Below, one piece after another: positions 23,301 to 35,300 of a stretch of 64,000 nt of DNA. The stretch spans positions 25,690,501-25,754,500 of the forward strand of contig NC_134146.1 of the NCBI RefSeq assembly GCF_033958435.1, written 5' to 3'. The DNA comes from Carettochelys insculpta (lineage: Eukaryota > Chordata > Testudines > Carettochelyidae). A model generated the notes under the pieces. That model made no database searches, was not told where the DNA came from, and was given only the letters and a program-made list of their open reading frames with translations. A program made the position numbers and the translations under genes. Each line of letters starts with the position of its first letter. The stretch's first letter is position 1.

Positions 23301-26300
23301 GTCAGGGATTTTCCAGACGTATGTTCCTGTTTCACCTGGATTAAGCAGATATTAGCATATTTAAAAGGTGTATTCACTTTGTTCACCCTCACCATAAATT
23401 TATTTATTCCAAGAAGCTAATGGCGAGTGATCCAAAGAATGTTGCCAAGGATTTCAGGTCCAAAAAATGACCAGTTTGATGGGGCTTCCCACCCCCAACC
23501 CTCCCTTGACAATCAAATCATGCTTTGCAGAACTTTTCCACAGCCTAATGCATGATACAATGCATTGTCCTTCAGGAAAAGTTATCATCTACAAAGTCAT
23601 CCTGAAACAGATGGTATTTCAGTTCACAGACAGTATTTTTACTGTGAATTTCCTTTTCTTGACTGCAGCTGTGGCTGACTCGTTTCCCTTCTGCAGATCC
23701 CTGAACTCTGGCACTATTCAATTCTGCCACTTCTTGGCAAAGTAACTCTGAATTCTTTGAAGCCAGAACCCAGACTTCAAGGGGAGGCTTGCCTGTTTAA
23801 GAGCTGTGACATGTAACTGCAGGATCTGGCACTGCCTTTCCAAAGCCAAGTCTATGCTAAAAAGTTAATCCAGCTCCATGACTCAGGCTGTGAAAAATAT
23901 GCACCTCTTAGGGGCAAAGTTAAATTGTCCCAACCCCTGACACAGATAGCACTAGGTTGATAGTAAAAGTGTTTCCAGGAAGGGGGGATTACCTAGGGCA
24001 AAACCCCTACCACCACTGTAATGAGTGTCTACACCAATGTGCTATAGCAGCACAGCTGTTGCATTTTGAGTGTAGCCATAGCCCAGTGCACTAACTAGGG
24101 TGACCAACTGTCCCATAGTGGGGGGAATGGTCCCATATTAGGGAAGCCAAAAAGGCATTCCAACTTTTTTTTTTAAAAGGGATGAACTGGACTGTATTTA
24201 GGCCCGGTGGGGGTGGGAGCACCCGTGGCCACCACTTTACCAGGGCTCCAGGCCAGGAGCTGCCACGGACACAAGTTTCCTGGGGCTCGGGGGCAGGAAG
24301 CGCTTGCGCCCTGGGGCTTGCTGCAGCTGGGAGAAGCCACCCCTCCCCCACATATCTCCCTGTATTTGGGACAGGGAGATATGGTCAGCCTTGCACTAAC
24401 TGTAAATGATTAACATTAATTACAATTAACCAACAGTTCTATGAAAATATTATAGCTTTTCTTGAAAGCAATGCTAGCTTAACATAATTGCAGTGGCTGA
24501 GCAGAAGAAGAGGGAGGTTTTGTTGTGGTCCTCACCCCCATCCGAAACCTCATTAAATCACTTTAAGTTTGCTGTGAGAACAGTGTCCTAAGTGATCTGC
24601 TTACCTGGCTGAGTTACAGCAACAGTGGAACTGTCTGTTTTCACTCCATGGGCATGTATGGAATAAGGTCTCTTGGCCAAATTCTTAAAAACTATTGTAA
24701 CTTTATCTCCAACGTTTGCCTGAAGCAATGGACCTGGTGGAGAAAAGAAAGATGAATCTTTCCTAGCTTTACAGATGTTTGCAGCATTATAAAGTCGGTT
24801 TCTTGTGCTGTGTGTGAAGATGGAGCTGAAAGGGGCATGAAGTCTCTGTTCTAATACCTAGCCCAGAAAGAGTCTCCAAAACTAGTGAATTATTCCTTAT
24901 GCATACAGTAGATCAAATAAACAACTTAGATGTGCATATAATAACGGTAAATTATTTATTTATTAGACCTAGATTATGTCCAGAAGGAACCATCATTTGA
25001 CCTGCATATCTCAGGCCACAGAACTTCTCCCACCAATTCCTGCAGCAGGCCCACAAAGTCTGGCAGAATCCTCAAATTTCGATTTAAAGCTTTAAAATTA
25101 AATAATCAGCCAGTGAGCTGTGCCCCATTGCTGCAGAAGATACAAGATCCAGGGTCTCTGCCAATCTAACCTGGGGGAAAAAACTCCTTCCAGACCCCAA
25201 GTAGGGTGATCATTTGCTGCTGAGTGTGTGGGCAAGGCCCACCAGCCAGACCTACAGAAGAATTCTGTGTAGTGATTCACAGCCCTCCCCACCTAGTGTC
25301 CCATCTCCAGCCATTTGCTAGGAGACACATATGGGCCATATGCCTTTGTAGGCAAACTTGCATCATCCACTCCATAAAACTTATCAAGTTCAGTCTTGAA
25401 ACTAATAAAGCTTCTTGCAACCACTGATCCCCTTGGAAGGCTGTTGCAGAACTGCTCCTCATTTGACTCATTTTAAGCCTAAAATAGTTGACAGCTTGTT
25501 TATATCCATTTGTTCTTGTACCAACATTGGTCGTTAAATTAAATAACCCTTCCCTCTGCCGGTATTTCCCTCTGATGTGTTTATAGACAGCAATCACATC
25601 TCCCCTTAGCTAACAAACCAAGCTCCTTAATTGTGTCCCAGTAAGGTACCTTCCCCATTCTTCTGATTATCCTACAAGCCCTTTTCTGCACCTGTTCCAG
25701 TTTGAATTAATTTTTCTTAAACGTGGAAGACCAGAATACGTGCATGCAGTATTCCAGGTGTAGTCTCATTGATGCTTTGTACAATGGTGGTAACACTTAT
25801 CTTTACTAGAAATACCTCATGTAATACATCCTAGGACTGAATTAGCTTTTCATGGCCACATCACGTCAGTAGCTCAGTCATCCTGGGATTGACCATTATG
25901 CCCACATCCTTCTACTCCTCCTCTGTTGCTTCCAACTAACAAGTTTTCTTACAGCAAAAACGCTTGGTGTTCATTCCTAAGTGCATGACTTTACACTATT
26001 CAATCTTACCCCACTTCTATTACTTCACTTTTCAAGGTCGTCCGAACTGTCTTGTATGATATTCCAGTCCAGCCCTACCTACTGGCAGTACCTCCCAATT
26101 TTGTGTCATCTGCATCTTTTATTGGTATGTTGCCTTTTTGTGCCAAGGTCATTAATGAAAAAGTTAAAAAGGTTGGCCCCCGGCCCATCCTTGTGGCACT
26201 CCAATAGTATTCTCCCTCCAACCTGACAGTTCATCTTTCAGTGTGACTCACTGTAGTCTCCATTTTAACCAGTTTCTTGCCTAACCTTTCAGTTCTTGTA

Positions 26301-29300
26301 TTAATCCCCATCCTTTCCATTTCGGCCGACAATTTCCCATGTAGAACTGTCTCAAAAGCTTTCATGAAAACCTAGTTGTATTAAATCCAACTGCATCCCC
26401 TCAAAGAACGAGATCAGGCACGATATCCCCTGTTGTATTTTAGCCCAGTTATTTTTTACCTGTGTCTTTAACTACTCTTTCAAATTTTGTTCTAAGTCCT
26501 TGCATACAACTGAGGTCAAACTAACATGTCTGTAATTTTCTAGTTCACCTTTTAAATATAGATACTTTATTTGCAGTTCTTTAGGGTACTGCCCTGAATT
26601 TATGAATTAATTTAAAATATTTCAAAATCTTAGGTTTACAATATTGTGTCAGTTCCTTAATAACCTATGAGGGAGATTATCTGGGCCATCAAATTTGATC
26701 CCATTAATCTATTTGTGTTTGACTTCCACATTGGATGTGATCATTTCTGCTTCTATATCCTCATTTCCATCCATCACCCTGTCAGTGCACCCAACCTCCT
26801 TGTTACCTACATTAAAAACTGAGGCAAAGTTCATTTAGGTTGGGCCATACCTAGGTTATCATTAACCTCCACTCTGTCAGTGTTTAGTGGTCCCACTTCT
26901 TCCTTACAATTTATATAACTAAAGAACATTTTTATCATTGGCTTTAATTTCTTTTGCCAAGACCAGCTCAGCTTGGCTTTTAGCAGTTCTCACTTTAAAT
27001 TCTACATTTCGTGACTTCCAAGAAGTAGCTTTCCTTGCTGACTCAGGCCTTGTTCCATTGCTTGTGGGCTTTCTGCTTTTTCTTGTTCATCATAAGAACA
27101 TAAGAACATAAGAACATAAGAATGGCCATACTGGGTCAGACCAAAGGTCCATCAAGCCCAGCATCCCATCTGCCGACGGTGGCCAATGCCAGGCGCCCCA
27201 GAGAAGGAGAACAGAAGACAAGTGATTTATCTCCTGCCATCCATCTCCTGCCCTTGTTATGAAGGCTAGGGCACCATACTTTATCCCTGGCTAATAGCCA
27301 TTTATGGACCTGACCTGCAAAAATTTATCAAGCTCTTTTTTAAACCCTAATAGAGTCCTGGCCTTCACAGCCGCCTCGGGCAAGGAGTTCCACAGGTTGA
27401 CTGTGCGCTGTGTGAAGAAAAATTTCCTTTTATTAGTTTTGAACCCACTACCCATCAATTTCATTTGGTGTCCCCTAGTTCTTGTATTATGGGAAAAGGT
27501 AAATAATTTTTCTATATTCACTTTCTCCACACCATTCATGATTTTATATACCTCTATCATATCGCCCCTCAATCGCCTCTTTTCCAAACTGAAAAGTCCC
27601 AGTCTCTCTAGCCTCTCCCCATATGGGACCCTTTCCAAGCCCCTAATCATCTTAGTCGCCCTTTTCTGAACCTTTTCTAATGCCAATATATCTTTTTTGA
27701 GGTGAGGAGACCACATCTGCACGCAGTACTCGAGATGTGGGCGTACCATAGTTTTATATAGGGGAAGTATGATATCTTTTGTCTTATTATCGATCCCTTT
27801 TTTAATAATTCCTAACATCCTATTTGCCTTACTAACTGCCGCTGCACACTGCGTGGATGTCTTCAGAGAACTATCCACTATAACTCCAAGATCCCTTTCC
27901 TGATCTGTCGTAGCTAAATTTGACCCCATCATGTAGTACGTGTAATTTGGGTTATTTTTTCCAACATGCATTACCTTACACTTACCCACATTAAATTTCA
28001 TTTGCCATTTTGCTGCCCAATCACTCAGTTTGCTGAGATCTTTTTGTAGTTCTTCACAATCCCTTTTGGTTTTGACTGTCCTGAACAACTTGGTGTCATC
28101 TGCAAACTTTGCCACCTCACTGCTTACCTCATTTTCCAGATCATTGATGAACAAGTTGAACAGGATCGGTCCCAGGACTGAGCCCTGGGGAACACCACTA
28201 GTTACCCCCCTCCATTGTGAAAATTTACCATTTATTCCCACCCTTTGTTTTCTGTCTTTTAACCAATTCCCGATCCATGAAAGGACCTTTCCTCCTATCC
28301 CATGACCACCTAATTTACATAAAAGCCTTTGGTGTGGGACCGTGTCAAAGGCTTTCTGGAAATCTAGGTATATTATGTCCACTGGGTGCCCCTTGTCCGC
28401 ATGTTTATTAACCCCTTCAAAGAATTCTAATAGATTAGACAGACACGACTTCCCTCTGCAGAAACCATGCTGACTTTTGCCCAACAATTCGTGCTCTTCT
28501 ATGTGCCTTGCAATTTTACTCTTTACTAGTGTTTCTACTAATTTGCCTGGTACTGATGTTAAACTTATCGGTCTATAATTGCCAGGATCTCCTCTAGAGC
28601 CTTTTTTAAATATTGGTGTTATATTGGCCGTCTTCCAGTCATTTGGTACCAAAGTGGATTTAAAGGATAGGTTACAAACCACTGTTAATAACTCCGCAAT
28701 TTCACATTTGAGTTCTTTCAGAACCCTTGGGTGAATGCCATCTGGTCCTGGGGACTTGTTACTATTCAGCTTATCAATTAATTCCAAAACCTCCTCTAAT
28801 GTCACTTCAATCTGAGTGAGTTCCTCAGATTTGTCGCCTAAAAAGGCTGGCTCAGATTTAGGAACCTCTGTAACATCTTCAGCCGTGAAGACTGAAGCAA
28901 AGAAATCATTTAATCGCTCCGCAATGGCACTGTCTTCCTTGATCGCTCCTTTTATATCTTTATCATCCAAGGGCCCCACTGCTTTTTTAGCAGGCTTCCT
29001 GCTTCTAATGTATTTAAAAAACATTTTACTATTGTTTTTTGAATTTTTGGCTAGCTGTTCCTCAAACTCTTTTTTGGCTTTTCTTACTACATTATGACAG
29101 TTAATTTGGGAGTGTTTATGTTCCTTTCTATTTTCCTCACTAGGATTTGACTTCCACTTTTTAAAAGCTGCCCTTTTCTCTCTCACTGCCTTTTTAACAT
29201 GGCTGTTTAGCCATGGTGGTTCTTTGTTAGGTCTCTTACTGTGTTTTTTTATTTGGGGTATACATTTAAGTTGGGCCTCTAGTATGGTGTCTTTAAACAG

Positions 29301-32300
29301 TTTCCATGCAGCTTCCAGGGATTTTAGTTTAATTACTCTACCTTTTAGTTTCTGTTTAACTAGCTTCCTCATTTTAGTGTAATTCCCCTTTTTGAAATTA
29401 AATGCCAGAGTGTTTGACCGCTGCGGTGTTCTTCCCAACACAGGAATATTAAAAGTTATTATATTGTGGTCACTATTTCCAAGCGGTCCAGTAACAGTTA
29501 CCTCTTGGACCAGATCCTGCGTTCCAGTCAAGACTAGATCGAGAATCGACTCTCCCCTTGTGGGTTCCTGTACTAGCTGCTCCAAGAAGCAGTCATTTAA
29601 GGCATCAAGAAATTTAATCTCTGAATCCCGTCCTGAGGTGACATGCACCCAATCAATATGGGGATAATTGAAATCTCCTATTATTACTGTGTTTTTTATT
29701 TTGATAGCCTCTCTAATCTCCCTCATCATTTCAGCATCACTATCACTGTCCTGGTTAGGTGGTCGGTAATATATTCCTAATGCCATATTCATATTAGAGG
29801 AATGAATTGTTATCCATAATGATTCTATGGAACATTTTGATTCCTTTAGGATTTTTACTTCATTTGATTCTATATTATCCTTCACATATAGTACCACTCC
29901 GCCACCCGCACGACCTGTTCTGTCTTTCCGATATAATTTATATCCCGGTATGATAGTGTCCCACTGATTGTCCTCATTCCACCATGTTTCTGAGATGCCT
30001 ATTATGTCAACTTCCTCCTTTGATATGAGGTACTCCAGTTCACCCATCTTATTAGACAGACTCCTAGCATTAGTGTAAAAGCATGATAGAAAACTACCAC
30101 TATTTATATGTCCGCCTTTCACAGACGTGGTGGATTTTTTTATGCACGATTGTTTCACATCTGATCTTGCCCATATATTATTTCCCACGTTCCCTATCTG
30201 ACTAACTTCTAGGGAATCCCTGTCTATGGAGCCTCGTGTAAGAGAAGTCTCCGTCCGATCCAGGTGCTCCCCCGCACCAATCGGCTTTCCCCCACCTCTT
30301 AGTTTAAAAACTGCTCTATGTCCTTTTTAATGTTTAATGCCAGCAGTCTGGATCCACCTTGATTTAGGTGGAGCCCATCCTTCCTGTATAGGCTCCCCCT
30401 ACCCCAAAAGTGTCCCCAGTTCCTAATAAATCTAAACCCCTCTTCCCTACACCATCGTCTCATCCACGCATTGAGACTCTGAAGTTCTGCCTGTCTATCT
30501 GGCCCTGCGCGTGGAACTGGAAGCATTTCAGAGAATGCCACCAAAGATGTTCTGGATTTCAGTCTCCTTCCTAGTAACCTAAATTTGGCCTCCAGAACAT
30601 CTCTTCTACCCTTCCCTATGTCATTGGTACCAACATGTACCACGACGACCGGCTCCTCCCCAGCACTGCCCATAAGTCTGTCTAGATGCCTCGAGAGATC
30701 CGCAACCTTCGCACCAGGCAGGCAAGTCACCATACGGTTCTCCCGGTCATCACAAACCCAACTATCTATATTTCTAATGATGGAATCCCCCACTACTAAA
30801 ACCTGCTTCTTCCTAACAGCTGGCGCTCCCTCCCCCGGAGAAGTATCCCCGGAGAAGTATCAAATTTGTTCTGCAGCCCTTCCATGTGGGATTTTTCTTC
30901 TTGCGTGTAACATGGGCTTTCTGCCATTTTGACTTAAAATAATTCCAAGCCTCCTCCAGATTCTTATATTTTCTTCCGTAATTCCTTTAATTTTAGTTTG
31001 CCCTTTTGAAATCTGATTCTGTGTTTATGTAAAATGAATTAACTTGATCACTTGAACCAAGGTTGTTCTGTACAATCCATTCTTAAAGTCCTCACTGCTG
31101 ACAATTTTAAATCCAAAATGGATTCCCTCATTGGTTTCAAAATGGCTTGGGAAAGCAAAGCAATCTATTGTGTGTCACATCCAGAAGAGCTGGAATCCTT
31201 CCATTATTAATAGCATTAGTCCTTCAGTCTACATGTAGGAAATTACTCTCCCATAATACCACAATTCCTTGCAGCATTTTATTTCTTTATTTTGTAGAAA
31301 TGGGCATTTTTAGGGTGTGTGTTCATTATATTACGACTCACTGAGCCCAAACTCTGGCTTTTAAAAATAGGTGGAAGTGTACCTGCTCTGGCTTTTATTA
31401 AATAAGCACACTCTAAAACACAGCCTATAGAGTAACGATGGTAGCTGAATCTTATGATAGCAGCCTTAAAACAACTGAGAGTACAACTAATGGATATAGC
31501 TAACATATTCACTCTGACCAATATTTTTAAAGTGACATAACAACTGTAAACTCTTTCATATCCAGCAGCCCCAGGACTGGGAGGTTGCTGGATATTTAAT
31601 TGTTCTGGATACTAAAGAGGTATACCTAGCAATGCATAACACTAAAGTAAAACAAGATATTAAGAAACAAACAAAAATTGTTGCTGAGTACTTAATTTAC
31701 CAACAACAGTATTATTGTACACTGTACACTTATACCGTTTGCTGTATTTATTCATATTTACTTTCACTCTACTGTACTTATGGAAAACATAACTAAAATT
31801 TACTTATGGTTAAAATGCCAGTTATTCGAGAGTTTCAGATGATAGGATGCTGGATATGAAAGAGTTTACAGTAAATATGTAGCCTAAAATTTAAAGGTGT
31901 TGATAACCTCCAGTTTTCATTGAAATCCAAATGGATTTAGCTGTCTAAATTTGAAAATAGTGCTATACATACACACCTTAAATATAAAACGTGTTTATAA
32001 ACTGGGACTTTTACAGTAACCTCACATATGTCAAGCAGAAGTAATTATGTTTCCGTACTGCTGTGAGTGGAAGCAGGCCACATGTTGTTCTTCTTACTCT
32101 ATTTTGTTTTGCAGAGTAGAAATCACTGTTCTGTGACACATGACCCTGCATTTCTAACAGGTCTAAATTCATTATGATCATACCTAAAATTTCCAGATGT
32201 TGCTGCTCATCTGCTCTTTTCTTGGGAGTGCTGAACGTCCCATCAGTGTATTCCCTGTACACCACTTTCTTGTACTTTGAGCCAATGAAATAATCTTCCC

Positions 32301-35300
32301 TATTTAAAAATGGATTTCCAGGGCTAGAGGAAAGAAGACAAATTCAGGAATTCAATAAAACCCTCTTCTTGTGTTCCAAAAGCATACTTCACAACTGCGT
32401 CAGGGCCCTGTGCAGTTAACCATAACAACATTGCAAACACAGGTAAATGCTGCAGTAAATGGACCACTGAACTGGCCACTTCTACTGTACACATTTTGTT
32501 GTTCTGATGCGCCTCTGCAGAGAAAGAAAATAACCCCAGGGAAGAGGCTGTAATCTCAGCAGAGGTCAGGAGGACACGGTCTCACATAATATACTTATCA
32601 ATAAACTACGCAAATACAACTTAGATGGGGCTACTATAAGGTGGGTAACCTGGTGGCTGGATAACCATACCCAGAGAGTAGTTATTAATGGTTTTCAATC
32701 CTGCTGGAAAAGTATAACTAGTGGGGTTCCGCAGGGGTCTGTTTTAGGACCGGTTCTGTTCAATATCTTCATTAACGATTTAGATATTGACATAGAAAGT
32801 ACACTTATTAAGTCTGTAGATGATACCAAGCTGGGAGGGGTTGCAACTTCTTTGGAGGATAGGGTCATAATTCAAAAGGATCTGGATAAACTGGAGAAAT
32901 GGGCTGAGGTAAACAGGATGAAGTTTAATAAGGACAAATGCGAAGTGCTCCACTTAGGAAGGAACAATCAGTGTCACACATACAGAATGGGAAAGGACTG
33001 CCTAGGAATGAGTACAGCAGAAAGGAATCTAGGGGTTATAGTGGACCACAAGTTAAATATGAGTCAACAGTGTGATGCTGTTGTGAAAAAGGCAAACATG
33101 ATTCTAGGATGCATTAACAGGTGTGTTGTGAATAAGACACGAGAAGTCATTCTCCCGCTCTACTCTGCGCTGGTTAGGCCTCAGCTGGAGTATTGTGTCC
33201 AGTTCTGGGCATCACAGTTCAGGAAGGATGTGGAGAAATTGGAGAGGGTCCAGAGGAGAGCAACGAGAACGATCAAAGGTCTAGAGAACATGACCTACGA
33301 AGAAAGGCTGAAAGAATTGGGCTTGTTTAGTTTGGAAAAGAGAAGACTGAGGGGGGACATGACAGCAGTTTTCAGGTATCTAAAAGGGTGTCATAAGGCA
33401 GAGGGAGGGAACTTGTTCTTCCTTGCCTCTGATGATAGAACAAGAGGCAATGGACTGAAATTGCAGCAGGGGAGGTTCAGGTTGGACATTAGGAAAAAGG
33501 TCCTAACTGTCAGGGTGATCAAACACTGGAACGAATTGCCAAGGGAGGTGGTAGAATCTCCATCACTGGAGATATTTAAGAAGAGGTTAGATAGATGGCT
33601 TTCAGGGATGGTCTAGAAAGTGCTTGGTCCTGCCATGAGGGCAGGGGGCTGGACTCGATGGCCTCTCGAGGTCCCTTCCAGTCCTACTCTTCTATGATTC
33701 TATAAAGGTACAGATTAAGGACAGTTTATAAGCAGAAGAGCATTGATGTCAATTGATCCGAACAATGGGTGTCCTTCAGTGCTAGGTTCCTGCCTATGAA
33801 CTGAGCTGAGACACAGGTAATTTTGTGGGGGATTAGGCTGATATAGTACACAACTTGTTCTTGTCAGAAGCAGCTTCAGCACCTAAACTACCTCACTGCA
33901 GGAGGGGTTCCCAGCTGTGGGTTGCAAGCTGACATTGGTGCTGGACCTAGGGGTGCTGCCACCTTCCTTAGTTTGAAGCAGTTTCCACCATGTACAGGCA
34001 GGCCCACCAATGGGGAGAAAGGCGGAAAAAAGGGTGCAGTTGTCCCAGGACCTGCCCTTCAAAAAAGGGCCCAGAGCTCCAGCCACCACAGGTGTTGAAG
34101 GAGCAGCTGCAGCGGCCAGAGCTCTTAGCCCCTTTGAAATGCTGCAGCAGAAATGTGCCACTGTTCTACATGCAGCTCTGAGGAAACTTGGAAGGGATCA
34201 TTAGGTTCACTGCCCTAAACCCCACCCCTTCTGCATCTGGCCACACCCCTTCTGGGGCAGGGTGCTGCCCCACCTCCACCTTGACCCCAGGCCTGTGGTG
34301 GCTGTCAGCCCCACTGTGTACAGGTTTTGCAGTGTGGTTAAATGGCTCCCAGCACCTCCACAATGCAAAGTGTTCCAGCACTCTGGCAAGCAAAGATAGG
34401 TGCTTCCTGCAACCTGTAATTAGGTGCTTGTGATACCAACATCTGGGGTACATTCTCAGGGTAACTTTGTTTCCCCCATTCCCACCCACCTGAGTGAGAG
34501 AGACCTGCTGCTGCTCAGCTGTCTTGTACTAAGATCTCTGACACTGTCTATAATCCACCCAAACACATTCCTCGGGGATCTTGCTGTGCCTTGGAGATTA
34601 GCACTTGTCGGGGGCACTGGTGGGGGAGGGAGAACACTCCAGGCCTGAGGCAGCTCAGACGTTTCTATACCCCTGTAGTGTCCAGTTCCCTCACAGGACA
34701 CTCTCAGGGATTATAGGGTTCTGCTAGTATTCATTCAGCTGAGGAATATCTCTATTCTAATACCACAGCACAGTGCTTTGTTTATAATGAAAACACAAAT
34801 ACCTTATTAACAACAGATAAGATTTAAAAGTGTAAAAGAGTAATGTGTGTTCAACAAAACAAGCATAGCGCATCACTAGATTACAGCTCCCAAGAAGCTA
34901 AATTGTCTAAAGCAAAGTCCATTGTCTAGAACCCCTAGTCTAATGGTTCTAGTCTCTAATGCTTTGCACACACCATAAACAATGGATGGGAGATTTAGCT
35001 TACCATGCTTATTTTACAATTAGCCTGGAAATACTCGCTTACATCCTCTTGGGCTAGGTTGTGGGGAAAGGGAGCCTGTTTGTCAGTTCTACCTAGTTAG
35101 GGTAAAATAATACTAGTATTTGCACAACTTTTTAAAGACCATGGCCTTGTCTACACGTGCCCCAAACTTCGAAATGGCCACGCAAATAGCCATTTTGAAG
35201 TTTACTAATGAAGCGCTGAAATGCATATTCAGCACTTCATTAGCATGCAAGCAGCCATGGCACTTTGAAATTGATGCGCCTCGCCGCCGTGCGGCTCATC

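Larger units (their letters stand above)
27091..30861 (-). mobile_element. Young CR1 LINE, 5'-truncated, nearly intact
   Basis: This 3.77-kb retrotransposon copy is read on the minus strand. Its 3' end is a short tandem of TTCTTATG units (27091-27121), typical of CR1 tails. It contains the end of ORF1 (30301-30793 and a little upstream) and an uninterrupted ORF2. The 5' end shows a 14-bp tandem duplication (30833-30860). It is inserted in an older CR1 inside the largest CP intron. Confidence 0.93.
24734..32183 (-). other. Largest CP intron (7.4 kb), filled by nested CR1 LINEs and a pogo-like element
   Basis: Going up in coordinate it holds an old CR1 (24960-27090), a young CR1 (27091-30861), what looks like the rest of the old CR1 (30862-31200) and a pogo-like MITE (31543-31872). 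All CR1 copies here lie in the same orientation as CP transcription. Confidence 0.7.

Noticed and set aside
27091..27121. Short direct repeats as a possible CRISPR-like array
   Set aside because: They are contiguous 8-bp units without spacers, the normal 3' tail of a CR1 LINE in an animal genome.
32852..33616. 254-codon frame as a host gene
   Set aside because: Its sequence is the C-terminal part of CR1 reverse transcriptase, continuing an upstream frame with VPQGSVLGP, and it ends in a CR1 tail.
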